The notes under the pieces are model-generated. The model searched no databases. It had not been told where the DNA came from and saw nothing but the letters and a program-made list of their open reading frames with translations. From contig JADGJC010000004.1 in NCBI GenBank assembly GCA_027596075.1, forward strand, positions 85,562 through 149,561: a stretch of DNA of 64,000 nucleotides. Direction: 5' to 3'. Both the position numbers and the translations under genes were made by a program. This stretch comes from Rhizophlyctis rosea (Eukaryota; Chytridiomycota; Chytridiomycetes; Rhizophlyctidales; Rhizophlyctidaceae). Below are positions 43,817-55,556 of this stretch, piece by piece (position 1 is the stretch's first letter; every line of letters begins with the position of its first letter).

Positions 43817-44780
43817 TCACGAATCAGGTTCCTCCACTTTCGGCTTGTTCGGATTGTGCTCCAACAACCAGTGACCCAACCATGCCTATTAGATAAATGG
43901 CCGACAGTCAATATACGGCCCAACAGCACAAGGACAATACCATCGCCGCAGTGAATCATATGCACTCACTGTAGGATTTGCGGGCTTCTCCTTGCAAAGT
44001 TGAGTTAGGCCTTGCGTCAACGTGGGATACAGCGCCTTTTCCAGCAATGCTTTTGTCTTTTCCATGGATGGGTATACCTCCACTGGCACTGTATGAATTC
44101 CGTTTAGCGCTTCTGTCATTATGTGGAGGAAGTGAATGTGTTCCTGCACATACTGTCTGGGAAGAAAAACATAATTTCGCGGGCCGCGGCTTCAAATGAG
44201 TCACTTGCGTGGAGGCCGTTGGAGAGTTCGTCGATTCCGTATTTGGCTCGTAAGCTGAGGGGGTCATATATGAGCGTGTTTTTGACCACACAACCCACAG
44301 ATGATGGACTGACCTTTCTGGCTTGTCCTTCTTCGCTTCCCTTGGATCTGTTGGACCAACGAGTTCCTGCAACCCCGCAATAGCGCTATACCGTAGCAGT
44401 GCCAATGCCACAACAGGTCCGCTGAATGCCAAAAAAAGAGCATGACGCATTTAGGCGTCCATGTGAAGATCAAAATGACAGTCAATACAACCAACGCACC
44501 TAGTCATCTTGTCAATCAACTCAGAAAACGCCTCATCATTTTGGTATATTGTCCAGAACTCCGTGGCTTGCTCGCGCGTGAGTCGTACTCGCCGCCGCTA
44601 TTTTGTAAGGCATTTGCCGATGAGCTCATGTGACTACTCGGATGGCGTATATGAGTTGACGTCAATTGACGAGAATGTACCTACATTGATGACTTTGAAC
44701 CCTGCTTGCTGTATTGTGTATACGATGTCATCTTCGTGGTTGCTGGCTTCGGGCTTGATGAGGAGAAATGTTCTGTCCAT
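43817..44780 (-). CDS. NME5/RSP23-type flagellar NDK-domain protein with Dpy-30 motif
   Basis: Six exons in phase: 44685-44780, 44500-44597, 44314-44421, 44154-44254, 43970-44088 and 43817-43885 (196 aa, introns 59-87 nt). The start MDRTFLLIKPEASNHEDDIV is the NDK opening. It continues RRRVRLTREQATEFW and TSGPVVALALLRYSAIAGLQ. The active-site region SLRAKYGIDELSNGLHASDS keeps the phospho-accepting His in the NGLHASD context. After the NDK fold comes a Dpy-30 motif: LEKALYPTLTQGLTQLCKEK-PANP then AWLGHWLLEHNPNKPK. NDK plus Dpy-30 is the layout of NME5 and the radial-spoke protein RSP23 of motile axonemes. This fits a zoosporic fungus and would serve the flagellum. It is divergent from EXO70. 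Confidence 0.88.
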
Positions 44781-45019
44781 TGCTGGAGATTGTGGGGTCT
44801 ATTGAGGAACGGAGTGAACTGGTTCGGTTTGATGGGAGGTATTGAAAGGCGGATGGAAGAGGAGAAGAGGGAGTTGATGGAGACTGCTGAATTACGTAAG
44901 CCTTACGCCTGATCCAAGCCACGGGTTCTCCTGCACGCCTTGCAGTGCACCTTGCGATTTAATCCTCCCTTAGAAAGATACCAATTCGCTTCTCCCACGT
45001 CGATTTTTCAGCTGTCAAC
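44781..45019. promoter_or_regulatory. Divergent promoter NME5-like/EXO70
   Basis: Only about 240 bp separate the two start codons, so both promoters share it. No clear TATA motif. Confidence 0.35.
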
Positions 45020-47761
45020 ATGCTACATATTGAAAGGTATTCCGTGACTGCATGTGTAGCCCTCAACTCGATATGTAGTGCCGAACATTAAACCTTCCAA
45101 CCTAGCACAGCACTCCCTTCAATGAAGCACAAGCAGAACGTCGGAGGGAGCTCGAGCGCCGCCTTGAGGAAGATATCGAAGATGCGGAACGGATGAAAGA
45201 AAGTTTGGTTCGCACCAATGAGTTATCTTTGAAAATTGTGCGCGCGTTTATGACATGGCATTGCGTGGACCGTTGAATCACTGATGTATTTCCGTGAAGG
45301 ACGGGATGTTAAGCTCCTTTGATCATCGATTAGGCCGGCTGGAAACCTCTATCTTGCCTATACACAGAAGCACGCAAAAATTGACGAAGTTGTATGATAG
45401 TGGGTTGATGATGCAGACGCGCGATGTCATTTCATACTCTGTTGAATACTGATTCAGTACATCTCCTCGTGCAGATATCAACAAATCCCTTCAACAGCTC
45501 CAAACGGTTATCGACTATTTCGATACCGCTACGCAGGAAGAGCCAAACATTACCAAAGGGTAACTTTCTTTGCGGAACGGTATGCTATAATCAAATGGTA
45601 ACATCCTTGCCCCACTACACAGCCCAGAAGAGCTGGAACTGGGACCGTATCTGAAATCGGTGCAACGAATGAAGGACGCCCTCACGTATCTCAAAGAGTC
45701 TAATTACAAAGCAGCGGACAGAGGAGTTGTTCATTTGGTTGGTGTTTTGTGATTGATCTGTTGCTGGGGTATCACAAAGTTCTGATGTTGCCTTGCAAAT
45801 GCAGAAAGAAATCCTTTCGAGAGCTATACGCCAGCTTGACGCTCTATTCAGGAAGTGGCTCACAGCCGCAAGCACTCCCATTGATACAACGAGAGTTCTT
45901 GAAGGAGGAGGTACTGAGGTTGATCTTGATAATTCTTACAAGGCTGAGATATTAAACCGCTTTTGCAGACATATCGGGACCTCCCTCAACACTCCTAGCA
46001 AACCTCGGCAGTCTATGTACAGAGCTAGCCGCATCGATCGAGTATCTTGGCCCGCTGACAACATATATTCAGACATATGAGGAGATACGATCAGCATATC
46101 TGTTGAAATCGTTACAAGGACTGGCGCAGGCCGCGCGAGAGCAAGATCAGAAGGGTGCGGCCGTGAAGAAGACAGCCTACGTCCGGGGGTCGAGCGCCTT
46201 CGTGCCTTATAGCAAATGTCTGTTGCGGCTGTTGAAGGTAGGTATTCTACCCCCGTTGATTCATTAGATTTGAAGCTTGACCTGACCATTTGCGTATTCA
46301 TGCACAGGCAGAACGCGACCTAAATAACAAGCTAATACCAAAACGAGAAGCGGGAGCGAGCTTTACCAACACTATTGGGCCAGCCGTAGACGTCTACGTA
46401 GAAATTGGCGAAGCGATGCTGACAAGAGTGAAACGAAATCTGCAAAGAAAGGAGACGGGAGATGTGTACATGCTGATTGATGTAGTGGAAGGGATGATAG
46501 GAGCTGTGAAGGAGTATGATGGTTTGATTGCTGTGAGTTTGGTCTCCAGTCAAACAAATACGGGCGATTCGGGTTTTGACCAGGTTTACGCAGTATGCAG
46601 GGTCGAAAGGAAATGATATCCATGAATTGGCATCTAACTGCAAGGCGACCACGATTGGGTTCTTCAGGGATATGTATGAGGATATTAGGGTAAGATTTGA
46701 AATATTTTGGTCTGCCCTTTGCCTCCGTGAACTGATCTTCTGCTTATGTTCATGCAGAACGATACAGGCAAAACATCTGGATTGTCGGCTGATGGAACTG
46801 TCCACGAGCTTATCAGCACGGTAAGCTCGTATCTGTTCAAATCCTCCACAATGCACACTCTCACTCATACTTATGCAATACACAGACCCTCAACACCCTC
46901 AAACGCCTAGTAGACTACAACACAGCAATAGACCTAATCCTCTCCGACCTTCAATCCCACAACCTCGCTCCATCCTTCGCCGCCTACTCCAACGCCGTCC
47001 TAGACGCCCTCGCCATCAATCTTGAGTCAAAATCAAAAGGTTACAAAAAACCGACACTTGCAACACTGTTTCTGCTCAACAACTACCATTTCGTGCACAA
47101 GACGCTGAAGGGTACGCGGCTGTCAAATGTGGTTGGAGATGATACGGTGAAGAGGTTTGATAATGAGATTAAGAGGGTTTCGTTGTTGTATAAGGAGAGG
47201 TAAGGCTCACCATCAAACATTGGGAAACCATGGATGAATGGGACTAATATGAATGCGGTTGGCAGCTGGAAGCCATGTCTGGAGTGTCTGTCTATCGTTG
47301 GAGACATCGCAAACATCCCCGAAGGTGCAAAGAACCTTTCCAAAACGCAACGAGAAATCATCAAGGAGAGGTTCAAGGTCAGCAATATATTTCACTTGGT
47401 TTCTTTGATGTCTCCTGGCTGAAGTTCATGACCTACTCATGTCCTCGGCAACAGACATTCAACAGCGAATTCGAAGACCTGTACAAATCACAGAAGAACT
47501 ACACCGTGCCGGATGTGGAGTTGCGTGGACAGTTGATGCGGGATGTGAAGATATCGCTTGTGCCGATGTATCAGCGGTTTCATTCACGGTTGGTTTTTTG
47601 ATCCATTGGCTGCGTTCTTCGGTAGCTTGTTTTACTGACTTGATTTTGCGAAATTGAGATGGGCGACTGTTGACTTTGCGAGTAAACCAGAAAAGTACAT
47701 CAAGTACAGCCCCGAGTCGCTGGAAGTTATGGTGGACAAGTTCTTTGACACAGCGGCATGA
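45020..47761 (+). CDS. EXO70: Exocyst complex component EXO70
   Basis: A many-exon gene, at least twelve exons. The proposed first exon is 17 nt (45020-45036, MLHIE), joined after a CACAG acceptor to NEAQAERRELERRLEEDIED; this start is inferred. Secure later parts: DGMLSSFDHRLGRLETSILP, INKSLQQLQTVIDYFDTAT, GPYLKSVQRMKDALTYLKES. The C-terminal Exo70 domain has TLKRLVDYNTAIDLILSDLQ, YKKPTLATLFLLNNYHFVHK, LSKTQREIIKERFKTFNSEF and the end YIKYSPESLEVMVDKFFDTA. EXO70 binds PI(4,5)P2 and Rho GTPases and tethers secretory vesicles at the plasma membrane. The basic C-terminal lipid-binding end is present. The exon at 46890-47202 goes from C-rich to G-rich. Confidence 0.9.
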
Positions 47762-49270
47762 GTGAGCTCTGTTCGATGTGTAATTCTAAAATACGCTTGA
47801 GTGTTGTAGATACAAGATGTCATGTTATTCTTTTTCCCTGCCGTGTTTCTGGGTGAGGAGTGCGAGCTCTTTTATTTGCTCAAGTGAAGCAAGATTTCGA
47901 GGCTGTGCCACCGAGTGTCAGGGTCCTAAGTGCCATCTTGATCTGTACTGTAGCAGGTCTGAATGCACTCGGGTACAAGGATTTGATTCAGACAGCATGC
48001 TTGAAACTGAGTACAATGATGCATATTACAATATGACAAATCTCTTGTCAAATCGGGCAAGCTATCCAAATAGACCCGTGGCGTCCCTTCTTCTTTTGCA
48101 ACTTAATTTCCTCCCAAATTTTGCTCCTTCGAAACTGTGCGTTCCACAACTGCAGCCAGGACAGTCAAGAAAGATATAGCGACACTGATGCTTTTAAGGT
48201 AGGATTGTGTTCGAGTGATTATACTCTTTGCGTTGGGTCTCAAGTCGACGATTGGAGGACCAGCAAAATCCATGGTGTGTCTTCGACCCATTCAGGGCTG
48301 TGCTTTCGACGTGCTGGGTGAGGCTGGTGTTCGTCGTCACCGAAAGGTCTGATGTGACTGCTGGGACGGCATGGGCGTGCACGGAATGTTCGGTTGCTCC
48401 TCTAGATAACGCGTGCTATGCCTCGCTGTTGAATGTTCCAAATCTATCATGCGACGCTCAGTACCGCCGTCAATGTCTGGGATAGGCATGGGTCAAATTA
48501 CGTTGGCTGGCTTGGTTGCTGATTTGGTATGACTGGGGACGATGTGGAGAAAAGTGCTTGACCTCCTTCCAAGTGTTTGGTATCTGCAGAAAAGACCTGG
48601 CCGGTTTGCAAACATTTGTCGATTCAAGATCGCACTTTTTGTGGTTACATTTGATTGTTTTCGTATTACGGTTGTGCGAAGGGTTCGTATTCTCAGGAGG
48701 CACCTTCTGAAAGACCGGAGTTCGTTGTTCCAACACAACAGGCTTTCGGCCCCGCTGATTGGATGCATTTTAGTGACATGGGATGGAATGCACACTGCGA
48801 TGGTTGACGATACCGACATCCAGGCCTTGTTGCCGGCTTGTTCAAATATTTTTCCACTATCTTTTTGAAAAACCAAGGTACACGAGTAGTATGCTTCGTA
48901 ACCATTCACAGCCAGCATTTGGTTGAAAAAATTCTGCTTATCCTTCTCTCGCTACGTCGTTCATCGTGGCACTCACAACGACATGATTCCTGACCCTCTC
49001 TAGCTCCGCATCGACATCACTTGGCAGCGACAGGACCTTACCTTGCAAAAAGATGGGGGGAGAGAATTAAGCATACAGCAATCTGGTGTAAAAATTTCAG
49101 TTTCATGCCAAGCATTTTGTTTCACCAGCTTCGCATAGTTTGTCTGAGATCATCTACTACTTCCGTCTATGTCATGGCCGAACTGTAGAACAATGATTCA
49201 GAAATCCGCATGCGTAATAACCGTTCCAGTCCAGATGATTGGACAATCCAAATTAGTTATACCCTTTAAT
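47762..49270. other. Intergenic, 1.5 kb, no gene supported
   Basis: 3' flank of EXO70 and of the minus-strand PD-(D/E)XK-like gene. A minus-strand stretch at 48103-48430 reads partly like a Ser/Thr-rich segment followed by a hydrophobic helix (ISVAISFLTVLAAVV), but the two parts are in different frames and I found no start. It may be a remnant. Confidence 0.35.
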
Positions 49271-50455
49271 TTACAATTTGGTGGCCTGTTCCGCCAACAC
49301 TCCATTGATGGCAGCAGCAGTATTGCGCAAGTATTCAACTGTAATACTGCTAGTCCCGGGAAATGCAAAAAACGCGTCACTCCATGATATGTGCTGCGGG
49401 CCTTCAAATCTGGAACACCCCTGTGAACTTCATATCACAATTCAAATTCATCAAACCTTGCATACCTCAAAAAATACCATATCATGCCATCAGTAACCAT
49501 CCCAATGATGGCATCAACCTTGTCCCCACCAGGAACGGATTTATTGATCTCCCAGGCTGCTTCCAACTGCATTAGGCACTGCGCTCGGCCTATTAGAACC
49601 TTCATTTTAGTACTGTACACACAGATGCTCCAATATGACCATTGAGTCACATACCCTTACGAAAATCATTCATCTTTGCTTCAGTAACTGCAATGACCAA
49701 TGGGGGAGAAACAGGTTTGGCCCGTATAAAAACATACTCAATGGGCCCTCCTGCTGTGTCCGTCTCAAGGTTAAACTCTCGTCTTATGATCTGCTTGCCA
49801 GAGTGTAGGAAGTTGATGCGGTGGAGGATGGTTGATACAAATTCACGGCGTTCGGTCTCATTGCCAAAGACTTCCCCTGATTATATCAAGATTAACTCAC
49901 ACAGCATCCACACTCTGTGCGACAACTGCGCATACCGTAATTTGCCATTTTACTTCTTAGCTCGTCAACAATCTTCTCCAAAACTTCCTCTGGAACCGGC
50001 AACACCTTCGGCACATACTTATCCAGATTTGGCCCTACAAGTGATGGTCACTTGGATGACTTCAACCACTCTGTGAAGCAGAAACGTCATACCTAATGCA
50101 AAACGCGCTTCCACCGACACCGGAGATTTTCCCCACGTCGAAAAGCTGTGATCTGGAAGTATTTGAACATTACAAACGTTGCTTGAGACAATACCTCATG
50201 AATACTCAAAGCTAGAAGTGAGCCTCACTAACATCCTGTCAAAATGATGTCCTTTTTTTTCGACCTCGAGGTTTTTTTGCTGCTGTTGACTGTGGTGGGC
50301 GTTGTTGGCGGAGACGGCTTTGGCGTGGTCGCCAGACTCGCCACCGACTTCGGAACGGCGAGAAGCCTCACTTGGGTGATATGTTGTCGCGCGCGTGATA
50401 GCGCTTGGCGGACCCGGTTGACGTTGGTATACATTTTTGTTTGGAAGAGGGGCAT
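49271..50455 (-). CDS. PD-(D/E)XK-like protein with mitochondrial-type N-terminus
   Basis: Six exons can be joined in frame with introns from GTTAGT, GTATGA, GTATGC, GTATGT and GTATGC donors. The first 45 residues are basic and hydroxylated (VRQALSRARQHITQVRLLAV), a likely mitochondrial presequence, then a Lys/Ser/Thr/Pro linker. The body reads YVPKVLPVPEEVLEKIVDEL, EVFGNETERREFVSTILHRI, then GGPIEYVFIRA and LVIAVTEAKMNDFRKGRAQ, and after it LEAAWEINKS, IIGMVTDGMIWYFLRFEG. An acidic residue before a strand, then E-x-K and a Q one turn later (E-A-K...AQ) is the PD-(D/E)XK nuclease-fold pattern; the usual first D appears as E (GPIEY). It ends VEYLRNTAAAINGVLAEQAT. Unknown substrate; the fold is a pattern-based call. 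Confidence 0.6.
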
Positions 50456-51130
50456 TTTAACATAGGACGTCGGTTGTGGTGAACTGGTGGAACAGAAGCT
50501 CGTGTAAGTGGTACAATACCGGTATGTAGGTGTGCGAATGTGGGGCTTGGCTATTGCGTTCAGTCATCGGGAGTGCATTTGACTCGGCCGAAGCAGTCAA
50601 AAGCAGTGTCGAACTTGGAAGTCATTGACCTGTCGTTTTGAACCACCAATCACTCACAGCACTCATCGAAATCACAAAAGAAATGCAAAGGTGCCAACCG
50701 CTCAGGTAGTGTAAATCAACAGTCACGTTCTGAAACCTGATGACAACTCTGAACGACTCCTTGTCTGGTGTCCAGGTCATTCTCCCGTGCCGGCGCCAAC
50801 CCACCCTTCAGGTGCGTCCAAAATACTTGGGGTTGTAGAAGGGTTCGCCAGCGGAACATAGTGAGCTTTGCATATGCGCCGGCAGTATCTACTCCTTCGG
50901 CACTCGCAAACCATATGTCGCAAGTCCTGCAGTTCGTAGAGTTCCAACCATAGTTGTCTCCTTCCATCCTAGCGCTGAGAAGGCCTAACCATGGGCCACC
51001 GCCTGCAGTACGTCCGGATGGATTGCAAATAACTCGACCTAAGCAGAAAACGCCGGCCGCAACGACGACTGATAATATTATTTAGCGGTTAGGGGCAATA
51101 TCTAACTCGGTGCGGATCGGGCGAAGCTTT
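50456..51130. other. Intergenic, no gene supported
   Basis: Promoter side of the PD-(D/E)XK-like gene. Open frames at 50622-50967 lack coding character. May include more of the decayed kinase gene, too eroded to read. Confidence 0.4.
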
Positions 51131-51139
51131 CTCAGAATC

Positions 51140-51512
51140 AAGGTTGATCAAGGTTGAGCATTTCTGGATTGTGGATGGGAGCCAGCATAGATCATTTATA
51201 GAAACCAATGGAATCTTTCTGTTCCACAGAGCTTCTGGAATTGTCTTCACAGCCTATCAAGTTGGATCGAACAACGCAGTTGCAATCAAGCACATGAATC
51301 TTGAGCAACAGCCGAAGATTGATCATCAATCATGAGAGTGGAAGGGAATCTATAAGTGAGTAAAGCGAAAGAACCCGCTACTTGGGCTCGACAGAGGTTG
51401 GTGCTGACAATTGTTGGAGGTGGCTACGGAGTACATGGAGGGAGGGTCGTTGAGGGATTGTGTGTCAAGCAATTACATGACGGAGGGGCAGATTGCGGCG
51501 ATGATGATCGGA
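51140..51512 (+). pseudogene. Ste20/PAK-family protein kinase relic
   Basis: A single reading frame still shows the N-lobe of a PAK/Ste20 kinase: ASGIVFTAYQVGSNNAVAIK with the ATP-lysine in VAIK, then HMNLEQQPK. Stops at about 51333 and 51357 follow, then RKNPLLGLD, a stop near 51402, then EYMEGGSLRDCVSSNYMTEG and QIAAMM (hinge and alpha-D/E region) to a stop near 51510. In intact kinases these parts are continuous (IKQMNLxQQPK ... EYMEGGSLTDVVT...MTEGQIA). The glycine loop is lost and the catalytic HRD/DFG half is absent. It is therefore a decayed, truncated copy without function as a kinase. Confidence 0.75.
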
Positions 51513-52178
51513 TAGGTGACGTTGCCGTCAAGAATCCTACACAAAGTTCTATTTGATTGAATGTCTCACCTGTTAAGCCACATTGCACTATCCTCTAGTC
51601 CGGCTTCCAGCTTGTGGGTGGAGATACGTAACAAATTAGGCTTCTGATGGCCGGTGTCCGTTCATCGCTCGAGGACTTGGAGAAGTTTTTGTGCTGAAGT
51701 TCAGAAGATTACCCAGACCAATCTTGCCTTCGGCAATAAGAAGCACGGAAAGTCGGAGAAGAGTTTCGTTCCTACACTCCATCACCTTCATATGTAAGGC
51801 AAAGCTGCTGGCAACGTTTGGGATGTGTTATGTAGACTGAGGAGCACACCGCGTCACTACACGTCTTCAACACATGAATGGCATTGCACTGCTATGCGGT
51901 CACATCATCATGCCTATCACGTGCATGAATGTTCGAGGAGCCTGGAGCGATGACTGTTTTGACCCATGTGGCATCTGAAAGTACCGTATGGTTCCTTTTT
52001 AGGCCAGTTGTGAGTGCTTCGCGTTTCAGATCAGCGATTACTTGCATGGTAGGACAAAACGGAGAAACTTTGAAGGCGACAAAGAAACGTAAAGGAACTT
52101 GCAATAAAATTACTATATACATTTGCATATTACAATTTCCAAAACCCGCCCTGTTTACAATGCACAGACAACATGATC
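51513..52178. other. Intergenic, no gene supported
   Basis: Lies between the kinase relic and the 3' end of RPC40. It may contain unrecognisable remnants of the kinase gene. No ORF of coding character. Confidence 0.4.
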
Positions 52179-53780
52179 TCATCCCATCATCTTGTCCGCC
52201 AGCGCCTGTTTTAGTGCCTCACATTTCTTTTTGAGAATCTGCACTGCTTCGGTAAACAAGATCTGAGGTGGCAGGATTCCGGTCGATTCTATGCTGACTG
52301 CAAATCAAATGAGAAGCTGGCGATGAGAAACCCAGATGCGGAGAAAACATAACACATTGGCACTTACATATGAAATGATCTCGAACTCGCGTCAAGCGGA
52401 CTTTGTCCTCAAATTCTGGGTGTCGCAAGACTTCTCGGCTCACGGTATCTTTTCGTGGGTTCTTAATGCGTGCTTCCATTTCACCTAAGCAGGCGTATTG
52501 GAGACGTGTATGATTCCAATTGCACTCGCGCATTTGTCTACAAAATCAACCCACCCTTTCCATTCTTCACTACGTCCACAACATCCGGCGGAAAGCACTT
52601 CTGGAACTTCAGTGCGTCGTCTCCAAGGATAGGCTTCAGAATCTGAATATCCGGCAGCAGCCGATATGATGCCGTCGCGACAGGTGACCACTTGGCATGT
52701 TCCTTCCCTATTCCCTTCTGACAATGCACTTCCACATCGATTTCCTACGACGATCGATGACAGATGAGACATACCGACTACGCTACATGGGGTTGAAAGT
52801 TTATTTACCTGTCCTGGTCGCATCTTGGTAATCAAAATATCTTTATGTACTGGCCGGATCGGGTCGTCCCCGTACCGTTCTTCTTGCTCGCCTTGAGGAG
52901 ACCATTCTAGCGCACTGGAGAAAACTGTAATACATTGTCAGCAACATTGCAATTGATTTGGGTATCGCGTTTCCAGCATACCACTCGAATTAATGTACTT
53001 CACCGACGGATCTACGGCATTGGGTGGTGCTCTGGGGTTGACGCTGCAGGATATGTTCATTTTGAAAACGATAGTGTTCAAGTCGGTCGGTGCATCCTCA
53101 ACTATCAAAATTGTGTCAGAAGTTTTGACATGCGTTTCTTCATCACACTTTTAGTCGTGTCCTTACTTCCTTCTTTGAAATCAAATGGTCTGGGATCGGC
53201 TTTGATGGGGATCAAGCCCAACCGGTGCGCGAGGATCTCGTCATGCATGAGTGATGTGTTTGTACCGACGTAGACCTTCTCAATTGCCATGGTAGGGACC
53301 TAAAACACACGCGAGAGTTGTTCAGCACGGTGTGCTCTCCTCCGCTTTGGTGAACCATTTCCAAGCCCACCTCTCCGATCAAAATTCTTCTGAAAGCGTT
53401 GGCAATTGATGCATCGATTCCAATCAAGTCAAACTCCATATCGTCCTTGCCAATGAATCCGATGACTATTTTGAAGTTCTATACAAGGGACGTGTTCGTG
53501 TCAGACAGGTGACTCTGGGAGCAGAATGGCTGAGACGGGAGTGGCTAACCTGTGTGAACTTCTCCAAGTCCCACGCCAAGTCTTCATTGGGGAAGTTATG
53601 CGGAAAGTCAATAGAAGAGGGCTGCGCAGCAGACAACAAAGGTTAGGGCCCGAATGGTGTTTCGCAACAAGCTTCGGTGAGTGCATGTCTCAGCAATCAA
53701 CTCACAAAAGATACTCGGTCTTTGTGTATGACCACTCTTGACCGCATGAGCGTGACGGGGTCCATATCCGCGGCAGACAT
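52179..53780 (-). CDS. RPC40: RNA polymerase I/III subunit RPC40 (RPAC1)
   Basis: A multi-exon gene, ATG at 53780 ([20 protein letters not shown]). The conserved entry [20 protein letters not shown] leads into the Rpb3/RpoA-like domain: [25 protein letters not shown] joined to [40 protein letters not shown]. Next come the insert domain ([86 protein letters not shown]) and the end [36 protein letters not shown]40 pairs with RPC19 as the alpha-like assembly platform shared by Pol I and Pol III in the nucleus. Introns are short. The junction of exon 1 to exon 2 (RVSF|PSSIDF) is the least certain. Confidence 0.92.
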
Positions 53781-54300
53781 TGACGTGGGAGCCGTCAGTG
53801 AAGGTTACAGCCGATGGTTAATTTTAGCACTATGCGAAAGTGAGCGCGAAGGAGGACGATGTTTGAACTTCCAACAAAAATGTGCTGCGCCATACAAAAC
53901 TTTGATGGCGAAGCATGTGGCTTGACGCCGAAGCATTTGGCCAGCTTGTCTGGGGATACACATTCCAGACCCTGGCGTTTATGCCTATCAGCTCCTGCTC
54001 CATACACTTCAAGTTCCATGCATGATATACCCTGTATCTAACGAGTAATGTCCCAACAAGACATCGTCACATGGAGCTCGTTGCAATAATATGGGTTCAG
54101 GAAATACTTCCACCTTTGCAAATGAAACCAACGCTGTTACATCTTTCCTATATACAATTTTCAAAGACTTGCGATCCTATGCTACAGCACAACTACACTA
54201 CTGCAAAATACAAAGGAGACCAAAATTGCGACACTACCAAAGCTGACCAACTTCCCCTTCCACCCTCATGCTGACAGCCCACCACCCCTCCGACGTGACT
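53781..54300. other. Intergenic between two minus-strand genes
   Basis: Promoter of RPC40 and 3' flank of the metallothionein-like gene. Open frames at 53795-54019 have no domain or codon support. Confidence 0.45.
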
Positions 54301-54848
54301 TCATTCGAAGCAACCGCAGTTGGCCTCACGGGTGCAGGTGCATTCCTTGCCCGGAGTACACTTGCATTCTTTGGTGTGTTGAGTGTCGGTGGCCTTAGCC
54401 TTGCTGGCGCCGCACTGTACAGTTGAATGGAATGGAAAGTGAGAGGTATGTCCAGCGATAAGTCCATCAAACCACATGCCATCGATCCCCTCCAATGCTC
54501 AAGAACACAGTCCAACCGCTCGACCCCAACACCCCTCCTTCCAAGCCCCCCAAAATATCACTGGCTCACCTTGCACTCATTCCCACAATCCGCACACTTG
54601 CACTGCCCCGGCTCGCAAGTACACTTCTTCTCCTCAATCGTCGCCGGCTTGTTGCCTCCATGACACACGCAGATGGGAGTGCACCCGCACGTCCCACCCC
54701 TCGTCGTGGCGGTGCAGGCACAGGCGCCCGTCGGGCACCCGTGCGGGACGGTGTGGAGGTGCTCTTTCGCCATTTCGGCGGTCTTCTCGAGAAGGTTGAC
54801 GCCGCCGCTCATGGCGGTGTTGACGGCCTTGGCGATGGATTCGGTCAT
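54301..54848 (-). CDS. Metallothionein-like cysteine-rich protein
   Basis: Two exons, 54570-54848 and 54301-54414 (130 aa), phase 0. A 35-residue amphipathic N-terminal helix (IAKAVNTAMSGGVNLLEKTA) precedes the Cys-rich part. About 20 cysteines lie mostly in C-x-C pairs: GACACTATTRGGTCGCTPIC, CVCHGG, KCTCEPGQCKCADCGNECK, and in exon 2 ECKCTPGKECTCTREANCGC. No aromatic residue is found in the Cys-rich part. This is the make-up of metallothioneins, which bind Cu(I), Zn or Cd through thiolates; the N-terminal helical extension is unusual. A TATA-like element stands about 195 bp upstream of the ATG. Confidence 0.85.
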
Positions 54849-55556
54849 TGTTGAGGTGTTTGAGGTTTGTGTTTTGTGGTGGGCGTTTGGAGGTGTGTTG
54901 CGGGTGTTTAGTGTGTTTGTGATGATGTGTTGGTTGCTGGAACGTGTGGTCGTTTTGGTTGGCGTTGACTTGGTTGTATTTTGATGCAAGCCAAAGTATG
55001 AAGGAGCAAAGGCAGGGGCAGAGGATAAGCACACAATCATTTATAATTCTTCAATCATTATTCGTGACGGATCCGTGTGCGCCCTGGGAAAGGGAAGCGT
55101 GAGACACTCCAGGTGAGATAATTGTGCTCGATACGATGCGGGCTACATTCCGTATGCGCTGGAATCGCGCATGCCAAATGCAATGTCACGAGGGGCAATG
55201 GGTGGGAATGAGACAAAACACGCCGTTTGTTTACATGTCATATGTATACATTTGACCCTAGTGCAAAAAACGCTCGTTTCAAATATGAATGCATATTTGT
55301 TACGGGACCTGGCAACGGTATTTTCGCTGTTGGAATTTTGAACTCTGTCTGATAGCTGTGAAACATCATCACTTCTTAAGAAGTAACATGTTGACATTCT
55401 CCGGAGCCGCCCGGACACCGAATGCAATTCGGCGAATTCAAAAGAGAAATGAAATCCCAAATTGGTGCCACGACCTGCATTTGCTGAAAACCTATATACA
55501 AACGGTACCTACACATTGGGACTATGCTGGTACTATCCTAGGCAACAAAGCTAGAT
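54849..55556. other. Intergenic between two minus-strand genes
   Basis: Upstream region of the metallothionein-like gene (with the TATA-like site) and 3' flank of DBR1. The first 150 bp are T/G-rich on the plus strand, so the leader is C/A-rich. No other gene seen. Confidence 0.45.
55039..55045 (-). promoter_or_regulatory. Putative TATA box of the metallothionein-like gene
   Basis: Reads TATAAAT on the minus strand, about 195 bp upstream of the start codon. Strong inducible genes of this type often carry a TATA box. No metal-responsive element was recognised by eye. Confidence 0.4.

Noticed and set aside
48103..48430. Possible small Ser/Thr-rich membrane protein on the minus strand
   Set aside because: The two suggestive parts are in different frames and no start or splice site joins them convincingly.
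53795..54041. Overlapping short frames on both strands upstream of RPC40
   Set aside because: Not needed for RPC40, whose ATG at 53780 joins well to the conserved part; no recognisable motif.
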